Source: Streptomyces hyderabadensis (lineage in GTDB: Bacteria; Actinomycetota; Actinomycetes; Streptomycetales; Streptomycetaceae). Taken from it: DNA of 64,000 nucleotides. The stretch spans positions 1 to 64,000 of the forward strand of contig NZ_JAIOJZ010000036.1 of the NCBI RefSeq assembly GCF_020404845.1, in the 5' to 3' direction. Made by a program: the position numbers and the translations under genes. Positions 19,008 to 27,948 of this stretch are shown here, one piece after another. Below the pieces are notes generated by a model. The model did no database searches. It was not told the DNA's origin and saw only the letters and a program-made list of their open reading frames with translations. Numbering within the stretch: the first letter of the stretch is position 1; each line of letters opens with the position of its first letter.

Positions 19008-20158
19008 CGGAGAACGTGTGGACGAGGTGGCCCTCCAGGGAGGCGCTCCTGCCCGAGAGCGTGTCCCGGCCCCGCCGGCTGCTCACCCTGACGGTGCGGC
19101 TGGTGGTGTTCGGGATGCTGCTGTGGGGCGCGCTCACCAGCAGCCGTCTGCACGGGTGGGGCTCGGCCGCCGCGGCTGTCGGCCTGGTGGGCGCCGTGTG
19201 CGCGGCATGGGGCTTCTTCCGGACCACGCTCGCGCACCGGTTGCGGCCGTCCCTGGCCCTCGTCGCCGTGCTGCTCGCGATCGCGGCCGCCGCCCAGTCC
19301 GTCGGCTTCGCGGTCCCCGCACTGGTCGTCTGGTGCGGCTGCGCCGTCGTGGCCCTGGAACGGATGCCCCTCGCGGCCGCGCTGCCCGTGACCTCGGCCG
19401 CGCTGGCCTCCTACGCCGTGGTCAGCGACGACGCCTGGCTGACCACGGCGGCCACGGCGGGCGGGCTGGTTCTCGCCGGATACGTCCTGCGCCTCGACGC
19501 CGAGGCGCGGGGGAGCGCCCAGCGGCTGCTGGACCAGGAGCGTGCCGCCCGGGCGGCCGAGGCGGAGTCCGCGGCACTCGCGGAGCGGGCCCGTATCGCG
19601 CGTGAGATCCACGACGTGCTGGCGCACAGCCTCTCGGCGCAGATGGTGCACCTGGAGGCGGCCCGGTTGCTGATCGAGCGGGACGCGGACCGGCAGCAGA
19701 TCCTGGACCGGGTCGTGGCGGCACGGGGGATGGCCCGCGACGGGCTTGCCGAAACCCGGCAGGCGCTGTCCGCGTTGCGCGGCGACCTGACGCCGCTGGA
19801 GGACTTCCTGAGCCAGCTCGTCGAGACGGCTCAGGGCGCGGCGGAGATCACCATTACGGGGGAACGCAGACCGCTGCCGGCCGAGGCGTCGCAGGCCGTG
19901 CGCAGAGTGGCCCAGGAGGCGCTGACCAACGCCCGCAGACACGCCCCCGGCGCGGGGGTGCGGGTCCGGCTGGACTACGGCGCCCGCGAAGTGACGCTGG
20001 ACGTGCGTGATTCGGGAGGTCCGCCGGGCGAGGCCACCGGCAGCGGAGGCGGGTACGGTCTGCTGGGCATGCGGGAGCGTGCCGAGTTGCTGGGCGGCTC
20101 GCTGCGGGCAGGCCCGGGCGAGGAGGGGTTCGTGGTGACGTTGAAGGTGCCCGTATGA
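19004..20158 (+). CDS. Sensor histidine kinase, NarL/DesK type
   Basis: 384 residues. Four to six membrane helices fill residues 30-165 with little extracytoplasmic domain, suggesting membrane or intramembrane sensing. A coiled dimerisation helix (LDQERAARAAEAESAALAER) leads to the HisKA_3 box RIAREIHDVLAHSL with His203. ATPase: N box QEALTNARRH (305-314), DVRDSGG (334-340), and G box GYGLLGMRERAELLGG. It phosphorylates the next gene's product, whose start overlaps its stop (ATGA). The signal is unknown. Confidence 0.92.
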   Translation: MTENVWTRWPSREALLPESVSRPRRLLTLTVRLVVFGMLLWGALTSSRLHGWGSAAAAVGLVGAVCAAWGFFRTTLAHRLRPSLALVAVLLAIAAAAQSVGFAVPALVVWCGCAVVALERMPLAAALPVTSAALASYAVVSDDAWLTTAATAGGLVLAGYVLRLDAEARGSAQRLLDQERAARAAEAESAALAERARIAREIHDVLAHSLSAQMVHLEAARLLIERDADRQQILDRVVAARGMARDGLAETRQALSALRGDLTPLEDFLSQLVETAQGAAEITITGERRPLPAEASQAVRRVAQEALTNARRHAPGAGVRVRLDYGAREVTLDVRDSGGPPGEATGSGGGYGLLGMRERAELLGGSLRAGPGEEGFVVTLKVPV

Positions 20159-20844
20159 CGGAGGAGCCCGGAAAGGCGCCCGCGCGGGTCGTGGTCGCGG
20201 ACGACCAGACCGTGGTGCGCGAGGGGATCGTGATGCTGCTCGGTCTCCTGCCCGGCGTCGAGGTCGTGGGCGCGGCCGGTGACGGCGAGGAGGCGGTCCG
20301 GCTCGTCGCCGAGCTGGCTCCGGACGTGGTGCTGATGGACCTGCGCATGCCCCGGTGCGACGGGGTGGAGGCCACCCGCCGGATCCGGGCCGAGCACCCG
20401 GGCACCCAGGTCGTCGTGCTCACGACGTACGCGGACGACGCGTCGGTGTTCCCCGCGTTGCGGGCCGGGGCGCGCGGCTACCTCACCAAGGACGCGGGCG
20501 GGGACGAGATCGTCCGGGCGGTGCACGGCGTCCTGTCCGGAGAGGCCGGGCTGGCGCCGAGCATCCAGAGACGACTTCTGGAGCGCCTGTCCGAGCCCGA
20601 GCCCGAGCCGCCGCGTGCGGGACCGCCCGAACCGCCGGACGGGCTCACCGCCCGGGAGACCGAGGTGCTGGTCCTCATCGCCGAGGGGCTCAACAACCAG
20701 CAGATCGCGAGGCGGCTGCGGGTCTCCACGGCGACGGTGAAGACCCACATCAACAACCTGTTCGCCAAGACGGGCATCAAGGACCGGGCGCAGGCGGTCC
20801 GTTACGCCTATGGCAAGGGGCTGGTGCGGCCACCATCGGGATGA
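20155..20844 (+). CDS. NarL-family response regulator
   Basis: 229 residues. Receiver: Asp16/Asp17, phospho-acceptor Asp62 in VVLMDLRMP, Thr90, Lys112 in YLTKDAG. A Glu/Pro-rich linker (about 142-160) leads to a LuxR-type HTH (LTARETEVLVLIAEGLNNQQ, then VSTATVKTHINNLFAKTGI). Translationally coupled to the kinase by an ATGA overlap. DNA targets are unknown; the adjacent DUF485/symporter operon is an obvious candidate by position only. Confidence 0.94.
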   Translation: MTEEPGKAPARVVVADDQTVVREGIVMLLGLLPGVEVVGAAGDGEEAVRLVAELAPDVVLMDLRMPRCDGVEATRRIRAEHPGTQVVVLTTYADDASVFPALRAGARGYLTKDAGGDEIVRAVHGVLSGEAGLAPSIQRRLLERLSEPEPEPPRAGPPEPPDGLTARETEVLVLIAEGLNNQQIARRLRVSTATVKTHINNLFAKTGIKDRAQAVRYAYGKGLVRPPSG

Positions 20845-20913
20845 ATCACCTGATGGGGTGAAGTGCCTGGGGAAGAAGAGTCGGGGATCTTCCCGTTCTG
20901 TCCATCCTTGGGC

Positions 20914-21492
20914 ATGCAGTCAAGCAACGATCGGCCCCGAGGTTCCGGGGGCGGTCCCGAAAGCGCGGCCGACCACCGCGCCGTGCCGGGCAGGGCCTAC
21001 GTCGAGACGGTGCCCGGCGCGCCGTACGACGTCCCGCGGTACGAGGACCCGTGGTACGACGCCCTCGCCTCCGGATGGGGGGAGTCGGCCGGCCTCGCAG
21101 CCGCCGGGCCGGCGTTGCCGCCGGTGCGTCGGGAAGCCCCGGCGGAGCCGCCCCGGGCCGCGGGCGACGTGTATCTGGAGGTCCAGCGCAGTGCGGCCTT
21201 CCAGGAGGTCCGCAGCCGGTACCGGAGGTTCGTGGGGCCGGCCGTCGCCGCCTTCTTCCTCTGGTACGTCGCCTACGTGGTGACCGCCACGACGGCGCCC
21301 ACCCTGATGGCCCGGCCGGTGGCCGGGGCGGTGAACGTGGCGATGCTCGCCGGGCTCGGGCAGTTCCTCACCACGTTCCTGCTCACCTGGGCCTATGCCC
21401 GGCACGCCCGGCTGCGCCGGGACCGGGCCGCGCTCGAACTGCGCTGGGACACCCAGGAGCTGACGCGCGGGGCACGGGGCGGTGCGTCGTGA
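20914..21492 (+). CDS. DUF485 membrane protein
   Basis: 192 residues from ATG 20914 (MQSSNDRPRG); a GTG at 20863 would add 17 residues and cannot be excluded. A long disordered N-terminus is followed by VYLEVQRSAAFQEVRSRYRR, the usual DUF485 opening, and two membrane helices (FVGPAVAAFFLWYVAYVV, AGLGQFLTTFLLTWAYA). DUF485 proteins are almost always encoded next to sodium:solute symporters and are thought to be small partner subunits. Its TGA overlaps the symporter GTG by 4 nt. Confidence 0.85.
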   Translation: MQSSNDRPRGSGGGPESAADHRAVPGRAYVETVPGAPYDVPRYEDPWYDALASGWGESAGLAAAGPALPPVRREAPAEPPRAAGDVYLEVQRSAAFQEVRSRYRRFVGPAVAAFFLWYVAYVVTATTAPTLMARPVAGAVNVAMLAGLGQFLTTFLLTWAYARHARLRRDRAALELRWDTQELTRGARGGAS

Positions 21493-23081
21493 CGGGTGAT
21501 CACCAGACCGCGGCCCTCGTGCTGTTCAGCACGTTCGTCGCGGTGACGCTCGGGATCACCACCTGGGTGGGACGCCACCGGCAGGGATCCGCGGAGGAGT
21601 TCTACGCGGGCGGCCGCCTCTTCTCGCCTATGGAGAATGGTTTTGCCATCTCCGGCGACTACATGTCGGCCGCGTCCTTCCTCGGCATCTCGGGGCTCAT
21701 CGCGCTCTACGGCTACGACGGCATGCTCTACTCGGTGGGCTTCCTGGTGGCATGGCTGGTGGTCCTGTTCCTCGTCGCCGAACTGGTCCGCAACTGCGGG
21801 CGGTTCACCCTCGCCGACGTCGTCGCCGCCCGGATGAGGGAGCGGCCGGTGCGGATCGCGGCCGGGACCTCCTCGGTCACCGTCTCCGTCCTGTACCTGG
21901 TGGCGCAGATGGTGGGCGCGGGCAGCCTGGTCGCGCTGCTGCTGGGCGGGACCACCGAGGCGGCGCGGACCTGGACCGTCATCGGCGTCGGAGCCCTGAT
22001 GGTGATCTACGTGTCGCTGGGCGGGATGCGTGCCACCACCTGGATCCAGATCGTGAAGGCGGTCCTGCTGCTCGGCGGCACCGTGGCGCTGACCACGCTC
22101 GTCCTGGTGCGCTTCCACGGCGACGTCGACCGGCTGCTGCGCACGGCGGCCGAGCGCAGCGGCCACGGCGAGGCGTTCCTCGCGCCCGGCCTGGCGTACG
22201 GCGGGGACTGGGTCTCCCGCTTCGACTTCATCAGTCTGGGGCTCGCCCTGGTCCTGGGCACGGCCGGGCTGCCGCACATCCTGTCCCGCTTCTACACCGT
22301 GCCCACCGCACGGGCGGCGAGGCGGTCCGTGGTCTGGTCGATCGGCCTCATCGGCGGCTTCTACCTGATGACGATCGTGCTCGGGTTCGGCGCCGCCGCC
22401 CTGGTCGGGCCGGACGCCGTACGCGCGTCGAACGCCGCCGGGAACACGGCGGTGCCGCTGCTCGCCCTCGACCTGGGCGGCGGTGCCGAGTCCACCGGCG
22501 GGACGGTCCTGTTCGCGGTCGTCGCCGCCGTCGCGTTCGCCACCATCCTCGCGGTGGTCGCCGGCATCACCCTGGCCTCCTCGGCGTCCGTGGCCCACGA
22601 CCTGTACGCGTCCCTGCGGCGCCGTCACTCCGAGCCGCGCAGCGAGGTCGCCGTGGCCCGGGTCGCCGCCGTCGGCATCGGTGCCGTGGCGATCGGGCTC
22701 GGTCTGCTCGCCCGCGACCTCAACGTCGCCTTCCTGGTGGGCCTGGCCTTCGCCGTGGCCGCCTCCGCCAACCTGCCGGTGCTGCTCTACTCGCTGTTCT
22801 GGCGCGGCTTCACCACGCGCGGCGCGGTGTGGGCGGTCTACGGCGGCCTGGTGCCGTCCGTGCTGCTCGTGCTGCTGTCCCCGGTGGTCTCCGGCAGCCC
22901 GCAGTCGCTCTTCCCGGACCTCGACTTCCAGTACTTCCCGCTGCAGAACCCGGGGCTCGTCTCGATCCCGCTGGGCTTCGTCGCCGGCTGGCTGGGCACG
23001 GTCACCTCCCCGGAGGTCCCGGACGAGGCCAGGCATGCCGAGACCGAGGTGCGGTCGCTGACCGGAGCGGGGGCCGTGTAG
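21489..23081 (+). CDS. Sodium:solute symporter, ActP/acetate-permease-like
   Basis: 530 residues from GTG 21489, coupled to the DUF485 gene. Thirteen or so hydrophobic segments; the family signature GISGDYMSAASFLGISG-like block occurs at about residues 53-70, with YYAGG-like FYAGGRLFSPMENGF just before it. Sequence features (GLPHILSRFYTVPTARAARR, VGLAFAVAASANLPVLLYSLFW) are those of the acetate/monocarboxylate subgroup. It most likely imports short-chain monocarboxylates with Na+ or H+. The convergent CitA/CitB-type two-component pair next door may control it. Confidence 0.88.
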   Translation: MTGDHQTAALVLFSTFVAVTLGITTWVGRHRQGSAEEFYAGGRLFSPMENGFAISGDYMSAASFLGISGLIALYGYDGMLYSVGFLVAWLVVLFLVAELVRNCGRFTLADVVAARMRERPVRIAAGTSSVTVSVLYLVAQMVGAGSLVALLLGGTTEAARTWTVIGVGALMVIYVSLGGMRATTWIQIVKAVLLLGGTVALTTLVLVRFHGDVDRLLRTAAERSGHGEAFLAPGLAYGGDWVSRFDFISLGLALVLGTAGLPHILSRFYTVPTARAARRSVVWSIGLIGGFYLMTIVLGFGAAALVGPDAVRASNAAGNTAVPLLALDLGGGAESTGGTVLFAVVAAVAFATILAVVAGITLASSASVAHDLYASLRRRHSEPRSEVAVARVAAVGIGAVAIGLGLLARDLNVAFLVGLAFAVAASANLPVLLYSLFWRGFTTRGAVWAVYGGLVPSVLLVLLSPVVSGSPQSLFPDLDFQYFPLQNPGLVSIPLGFVAGWLGTVTSPEVPDEARHAETEVRSLTGAGAV

Positions 23082-23096
23082 GGACGGCGGCCCCCG
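23068..23096. terminator. Hairpin at the symporter stop
   Basis: CGGGGGCC (23068-23075) pairs with GGCCCCCG (23089-23096); the stop codon lies in the loop. It separates the convergent symporter and response-regulator genes. Confidence 0.5.
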
Positions 23097-23127
23097 GTCC
23101 CGTGCGCCCCGGTGTCCGGCGGTCGCC

Positions 23128-23808
23128 TCAGGGGCGGGTCGCCCACGCGTAACGGTGCTCGGGGCGGCCCGCCTCGCCGTACTTGAGGGTCAGGACGGCC
23201 CGTCCGGTGCGTTCCAGCAGCTTCAGATAGCGCTGTGCGGTCTGGCGGCTGACGCCGGTCCGTTCGGCGATCTCCTGGGCGGAGAGCGGTCCGTCGGCCT
23301 TCAGCAGGCACTGGCGCACCAGCTCGGCGGTGGTGGGGGAGTGGCCCTTGGGCAGCCCGGGGTCGGAGGGTGCCGACAGGGCGCCGAAGATCCGGTCGAC
23401 CTCGGCCTGTTCCGCCTCACCGCCCCCGTCGAGGGTGCGGCGCAGTTCGGCGTACGCCTCCAGCTTGGCGCGCAGACCGGCGAAGGCGAACGGTTTCACC
23501 AGGTACTGCAGTGCCCCCTGGCGCATCGCCGCCTGCACGGTCGACACGTCCCGGGCCGCCGTCACCATGATCACGTCGGTCTGGAGCCCCCGTCGCCGCA
23601 TCTCCCGGACCACCTCCAGACCGGTCCGGTCGGGCAGGTAGTGGTCCAGCAGGATCAGGTCCAGGCGGGGCAGCCTCTCCACCGCCGCCAGCGCCTCCAG
23701 CGCGCTGTGTGCCTCGGCGGCGACGTGGAAGCCCGGCACCTTCTCGACGTAGGCGGCGTTGACCCGCGCGACCCGCGTGTCGTCGTCCACGACCAGGACC
23801 TCGATCAT
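23128..23808 (-). CDS. CitB/DcuR-type response regulator
   Basis: 226 residues. Receiver with Asp8-Asp10, phospho-acceptor Asp55 in LILLDHYLPD, and Lys105 in YLVKPFAF. The C-terminal domain (LVRQCLLKADGPLSAQEIAE, VSRQTAQRYLKLLERTG) is the HTH of the citrate/C4-dicarboxylate regulators (DpiA/CitB/DcuR). Its start overlaps the stop of the kinase gene by 4 nt. Probable target: organic-acid transport or metabolism genes, such as the symporter facing it. Confidence 0.92.
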   Translation of the reverse strand: MIEVLVVDDDTRVARVNAAYVEKVPGFHVAAEAHSALEALAAVERLPRLDLILLDHYLPDRTGLEVVREMRRRGLQTDVIMVTAARDVSTVQAAMRQGALQYLVKPFAFAGLRAKLEAYAELRRTLDGGGEAEQAEVDRIFGALSAPSDPGLPKGHSPTTAELVRQCLLKADGPLSAQEIAERTGVSRQTAQRYLKLLERTGRAVLTLKYGEAGRPEHRYAWATRP

Positions 23809-25475
23809 CGGGACTCCTCCTCGGCGGTGGTGGTCACAGGGGCGGTGAGGGCGGGTTCAGGGGCCGGTTCGGTCAGTGCCTCCGGGAGGACGACGACGAC
23901 CTCGGCGCCGCCGCCGTACGCCTCCCCGACGGTCGCGCCGCCGCCCTGCCGTTCGGCCAGGCGGCGCACCAGAGGCAGTCCGATGCCGCGCTCGCGGTGG
24001 GCCGGCGGCTCCTTGGTGGACCAGCCCTCGGTGAACACCAGCTCCCGGTGGTCCACCGGAATCCCGGGTCCGGTGTCGCGCACCGTGAGCGTGGCGGCCC
24101 GCCCCTCGGCCCGCAGTTCGACCTCCACGCGCGCGTGCGGTGTCCCCGCGGCGGCGTCGAGGGCGTTGTCGACCAGGTTGCCCACGATCGTGACCAGCCC
24201 CCGGGGATCGACCAGGCGGTCCGGCAGCCGGGTGCGGTCCGAGACCCACAGGGCGACCCCGCGCTCGGCCGCGACGGTGGCCTTGCCGACCAGCAGCGCG
24301 GCCAGCAGGGGGTCCTGGATCCGCTCGGTGATCTGCTCCGCGGTGACCCGGTGGTCGCCGACCACCTCGCCGACGAACTCCACGGCGTCGTCGTACATCT
24401 CCAGCTCCAGCAGCCCCAGCAGGGTGTGCATGCGGTTGGCGTGCTCGTGGTCCTGCGCGCGCAGCGCGTCGATCAGGCCGCGGGTGGAGTCCAGCTCCCG
24501 GCCCAGCTGCTCCAGCTCGGTGCGGTCGCGCAGCGTGGCGACCGCACCGCCGTCGTCGGTGGGCATCCGGTTGGCGACCAGGACCCGCCGGCCGCGCACG
24601 GTCAGCAGGTCGGTGCCGGTCACCCGGCCGGCCAGCACGTCGGCGGTGCGTCCCGCCCCGAGCGCCTCGTCGGGGGAGCGGCCGACGGCCTCGCCGCCGA
24701 TGCCCAGCAGCCGCTGCGCCTCGTCGTTGAGCAGCCGTACCCGGCCGCCGCGGTCGAGGGCGACGACACCCTCCCGGATGCCGTGCAGCATGGCCTCGCG
24801 TTCCGCGAGCAGCCCCGCGATGTCCGAGAACGCCAGGTCCCGGGTCTGCCGCTGCACCCGGCGCGAGATGATCCAGGAGGCCAGGGCGCCGACGGCCAGC
24901 GCGCCACCGGCGTACGCGAACAGGCCGGGGATGGCGTGGATCAGGCGTGCCCGGACGCTGTCGTACGCGATGCCCACCGAGACCGCCCCGACGATCTCGC
25001 CGTCGCCGTCGCGCAACGGCACCTTCCCGCGGGCCGAGCGGCCCAGGGTGCCGTCGTCGATCTCCATGACCTCGCGGCCGGACAGCGCCTGGCCGGGGTC
25101 GGTCGAGACGACCTGCCCGATCCGCCGCGGGTCGGTGTGCGACCAGCGCACGCCCTCGCGGTCCATCACGACGACGTACTCCGCCTTGGTGGCCTCGCGG
25201 ACCCGTTCCGCCGCCCGCTGCACCGGGCCGTCCGGGGTCGGCCGGGTGGTCCGCAGGTCCCGTACGACCTGCGGCTGCTGCGCGGTGGTCTGCGCGATCG
25301 CCAGCGCCCGGCGCATCGCCTGGTCGTCCAGCTGGTCGCCGAGCGGCGCCAGGAACAGCCCGGTCGCCAGCACGGCTACGCCCGCGGCGATCGCCAGCTG
25401 CATCAGCAGCACCTGGGAGAACACCCGCCGCGGCAGGCCCAGGCGCAGTCGGCGGACGGGGGGAGTGGTGCTCAT
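23805..25475 (-). CDS. CitA/DcuS-type sensor histidine kinase
   Basis: 556 residues. Helix 1 (QLAIAAGVAVLATGLFL), a periplasmic PAS/Cache domain of about 130 residues with the family DREGVRWSHTDPRRIGQ and GKVPLRDGDGEIVGAVSVG, helix 2 (FAYAGGALAVGALASWII), a cytosolic PAS (GIREGVVALDRGGRVRLLN), a CitA-type dimerisation region LRAQDHEHANRMHTLLGLLE, and an ATPase with NLVDNALDAA and DTGPGIP...GIGLPLVRRL. The family senses citrate, fumarate or similar acids. TACCGT lies 7 nt before the ATG, so the message is probably leaderless. Confidence 0.94.
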   Translation of the reverse strand: MSTTPPVRRLRLGLPRRVFSQVLLMQLAIAAGVAVLATGLFLAPLGDQLDDQAMRRALAIAQTTAQQPQVVRDLRTTRPTPDGPVQRAAERVREATKAEYVVVMDREGVRWSHTDPRRIGQVVSTDPGQALSGREVMEIDDGTLGRSARGKVPLRDGDGEIVGAVSVGIAYDSVRARLIHAIPGLFAYAGGALAVGALASWIISRRVQRQTRDLAFSDIAGLLAEREAMLHGIREGVVALDRGGRVRLLNDEAQRLLGIGGEAVGRSPDEALGAGRTADVLAGRVTGTDLLTVRGRRVLVANRMPTDDGGAVATLRDRTELEQLGRELDSTRGLIDALRAQDHEHANRMHTLLGLLELEMYDDAVEFVGEVVGDHRVTAEQITERIQDPLLAALLVGKATVAAERGVALWVSDRTRLPDRLVDPRGLVTIVGNLVDNALDAAAGTPHARVEVELRAEGRAATLTVRDTGPGIPVDHRELVFTEGWSTKEPPAHRERGIGLPLVRRLAERQGGGATVGEAYGGGAEVVVVLPEALTEPAPEPALTAPVTTTAEEESR

Positions 25476-25482
25476 GGCCTTG

Positions 25483-25488
25483 ACGGTA
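25483..25488 (-). promoter_or_regulatory. Probable leaderless -10 box (TACCGT) of the CitA-type kinase
   Basis: On the minus strand TACCGT is followed by 7 nt and the ATG at 25475, with no Shine-Dalgarno sequence. Confidence 0.45.
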
Positions 25489-25520
25489 CGTGGGGCCGGT
25501 GGCGTGCCGTAGCGGGGTGT

Positions 25521-25625
25521 GGCGTGTATCTCCCGCGGGACGGCCCGTGCCTCCTGTGGGGCGGCCCGTGCCTGCCGCGAGGTGGCCCGTGTCTCCCGTG
25601 GGGCGGCCCGTGCCTGCCGCAGGCC
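25521..25625. repeat. Five tandem 21-bp repeats
   Basis: Units beginning GGCCCGTG occur at 25542, 25563, 25584 and 25605, exactly 21 bp apart, with a divergent first copy at 25521. The array ends at the stop codon of the sucrase/ferredoxin-like gene and fills most of the gap to the CitA-type kinase. The 21-bp period keeps any frame through it open (7-residue repeat), but no gene is called in it. Confidence 0.8.
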
Positions 25626-25626
25626 G

Positions 25627-26571
25627 TCAGCTCGCCAGTGCCGCCGCCACCGGCAGCGCGCGCACCGCGGTGACCTCCATCCGCGCCGGCGAACCCAGCA
25701 CCGACGCCCCGCAGCTCTCCGGCCGTGGTGGCACCGACGCCGCCTGTACGACGGTGACGCGCCAGTGCCGGCCGTCGCGGTGGGCCAGGGTCACCTCCCA
25801 GCGCGGTGCGGCGCCGTCCGTCCGTACGACGGTCAGTGCCTGGGCGGTGTCCTCGCCGACGGCCGACCGCAGGGCCAGCTCGGCGGCCTGGCCCGGGCGC
25901 TCCCACGCGGAGTTCCCGCGGCAGCCCCCGACGACGATCCGGCCCTCCCGCGCGCTGTGCAGCACTTCCTTGACGGCGTGGGCCTGGACCCGGCCGTAGA
26001 CGTATCCGTGGGGCAGAACGAGGACGGTCGGCGAGAAGCGGTGACCGCCCAGGTGGGTGACCTCCCACACGCCGTCGGCGCCGGACGCGGCGAGTTCGGC
26101 CGCGAGGGGTCTGCCGAGCAGGGCGCAGCACCGGTCCCGCTTCCCGTTGGTGCACACCAGGGCGAGTGGACCGCCGGTGTGGGGACGGCCGTCCAGGAGT
26201 GAGTCGAAGGTGTGGTGGTCGCCCCGGCCGAGTGCCGCGAAGTCGAGGCCGAGCAGCCGGCCAGCGTCCTTGATCGTGGTGCCGTGCAGCCACACGTTTC
26301 CCGGCACGGTGTGGGCCGCGTACACGGTGCGTTCGGCGGGCGTGCCCTGGTCCGCGTGGCGGCCGGGGCGGCGCACGAGCGCGACGCGTACGCCGGTCCC
26401 CTTCGCCGCCGCTTCGAGGGCACGCCCCAGCGCGGGGTCCAGATGGCTGGACGTGAGCGCCTTGGCGCCCCACGGGCCGGGCTGTTCGAGCAGCAACCAG
26501 GTCCTCGCGACGGGTGCGGTGCCCGAAACGGGCTCGTCGAGGTCCCAGGAGACGGTTGAGCACGTACTCAC
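25627..26571 (-). CDS. Sucrase/ferredoxin-like Fe-S protein
   Basis: 314 residues from GTG 26571. The fold is thioredoxin-like ferredoxin: CTNGKRDRCCALLGRPLA and, later, VGGCRGNSAWERPGQAAEL provide the cysteines of a probable [2Fe-2S] cluster. The block LLLEQPGPWGAKAL near residue 30 is characteristic. Members are found near iron-uptake or organic-acid genes and are proposed to act in electron transfer. A DtxR-type iron box overlaps the start, supporting iron-repressed expression. It is the last gene before the 21-bp repeat array. Confidence 0.82.
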   Translation of the reverse strand: MSTCSTVSWDLDEPVSGTAPVARTWLLLEQPGPWGAKALTSSHLDPALGRALEAAAKGTGVRVALVRRPGRHADQGTPAERTVYAAHTVPGNVWLHGTTIKDAGRLLGLDFAALGRGDHHTFDSLLDGRPHTGGPLALVCTNGKRDRCCALLGRPLAAELAASGADGVWEVTHLGGHRFSPTVLVLPHGYVYGRVQAHAVKEVLHSAREGRIVVGGCRGNSAWERPGQAAELALRSAVGEDTAQALTVVRTDGAAPRWEVTLAHRDGRHWRVTVVQAASVPPRPESCGASVLGSPARMEVTAVRALPVAAALAS

Positions 26572-26590
26572 AGAGGTGAGCCTAACCTGA
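26572..26590 (-). promoter_or_regulatory. Iron box (DmdR/IdeR-type operator)
   Basis: Minus-strand TCAGGTTAGGCTCACCTCT matches the actinobacterial iron box TTAGGTTAGGCTAACCTAA at 15 of 19 positions, including the central GGTTAGGCT. It abuts the GTG start of the sucrase/ferredoxin-like gene, so Fe-loaded DmdR1-type repressor would block initiation. Confidence 0.7.
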
Positions 26591-26623
26591 CTTGGTCCGG
26601 GGCGACTTCCAGCCGCGCCCGTG

Positions 26624-27895
26624 CTACTCCGGCAGTGCTCGCGGCGGCCTCGGACCCGAGTACAGCCCGCTCGGCCGCATCCGCAGCGGGCGCTCCCCGT
26701 ACTCCTCCAGGGCGTGCGCGATCCAGCCCGCCGTACGGGCCACGGCGAAGATCGTCTCGGCCGCGGTGGGGGCCATGCCGGAGGACGCGGTGAGCACGGC
26801 GAGCGCCAGGTCGACGTTGGCGTGCAGCGGGGTGTGACGGGCGGCGGTGGCCTGGACGTCCCGGGCCGCCGCGAGTGCGGGCGCCGCCCGGGGGATGTCC
26901 TCCAGGAGAGCGAACAGGGCACGCGCGCGCGGGTCCTCGCCGGGGTAGAGCCGGTGGCCCAGGCCCGGGATGCGTCGGCCGGCCCGCAGCTCCTCCGCGA
27001 CCACCGGCGCCGCGCTGCCCAGGTCGAGGACCTCCAGCAGCATCCGGTGCGCGAGTCCTCCGGCGGCACCGTGCAGCGGTCCCTCGATCACGCCCAGTCC
27101 CGCGGACACGGCCGCGTAGGCGTGCGCACGTGCCGACGCGGCGACCCGCACGGCCAGCGTCGAGGCCGCCAGGTCGTGGTCGGCGAGGAGGCTCAGCGCC
27201 GTGTCGAGGGCGCGCAGGGAGGGCTCGTCGGCGTCCTGCCCGCTGAGCCGGGTCCACAGCTGGTGGGCGATCGGGTCCTGGTCGTCTCCGTCGCGCAGGA
27301 CGGGGGGCAGCGCGGCGACGAGGGTGGGGATGAGGACGCGCGCCGTGCCCAGCACCGCGTCCTCGGCCAGGCCGAAGCGGAGCGGGTCCGCGACCGCCGC
27401 GGCGATGGCCGCCACACGGAGCCGGTCGGCGGGGCCCGCGTGTTCGGGCAGGGCGTCGACGGCGCGGCGGGCGACGGACACGGAGGCTGCGGGGGCCCGG
27501 AAGACGGTGCCGGGGCGCATTCGCCCCGTCCAGAGCCACTCGGCCACCTCCTCGTAGGTGTGGCGAGCGGCGAGTTCCACCGCGTCGACGCCCCGGTAGT
27601 AGTACCGGTCGCTCTCGATGAGCGTGAGGCGGGTGCGCACGGTCAGCTCCTGCCCGGTGGCCGGGGTCGCGGCCGTGGTCGTGCCGCCGTCACGCCGGTT
27701 GCGCCGGGCGAGGGCCCGCACCTCGTCGGCGTCGAAGGTGCTGCCCCGGGAGCCGGGCGTGCGCCGGCTGTCGAGCTGGCCGCGGCTGACGTACGCGTAC
27801 ACGGTCTCGGGCTTCACCCCGAGCAGTTCGGCCGCCTCCCTGGTGGTCAGGCGCCGCTCGCTGTCGGCGGGGTGGTCGGGCTGTTGATCGCGCAT
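26624..27895 (-). CDS. Citrate synthase-family enzyme with N-terminal helix-turn-helix
   Basis: 423 residues. Residues 16-65 are an excisionase/MerR-type HTH (LTTREAAELLGVKPETVYAY, VSRGQLDSRR). From about 85 a citrate-synthase fold follows with His240, His275 (GPLHG), His314 (GHRLYPGEDPR) and Asp362 (NVDLALAVL), so the catalytic triad is intact. The small domain is short for a citrate synthase. The fusion suggests an enzyme that also binds DNA, or a metabolite-sensing repressor using the synthase fold. It is divergent from a second citrate synthase across a perfect palindrome. Confidence 0.85.
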   Translation of the reverse strand: MRDQQPDHPADSERRLTTREAAELLGVKPETVYAYVSRGQLDSRRTPGSRGSTFDADEVRALARRNRRDGGTTTAATPATGQELTVRTRLTLIESDRYYYRGVDAVELAARHTYEEVAEWLWTGRMRPGTVFRAPAASVSVARRAVDALPEHAGPADRLRVAAIAAAVADPLRFGLAEDAVLGTARVLIPTLVAALPPVLRDGDDQDPIAHQLWTRLSGQDADEPSLRALDTALSLLADHDLAASTLAVRVAASARAHAYAAVSAGLGVIEGPLHGAAGGLAHRMLLEVLDLGSAAPVVAEELRAGRRIPGLGHRLYPGEDPRARALFALLEDIPRAAPALAAARDVQATAARHTPLHANVDLALAVLTASSGMAPTAAETIFAVARTAGWIAHALEEYGERPLRMRPSGLYSGPRPPRALPE

Positions 27896-27948
27896 GAGGT
27901 CACCGTATCGATCGAAGGCGGTCTGTGTTGAGCCGTCGGGTCGTCATG

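Noticed and set aside
25521-25625. CRISPR array
   Set aside because: Contiguous 21-bp repeats with no unique spacers.
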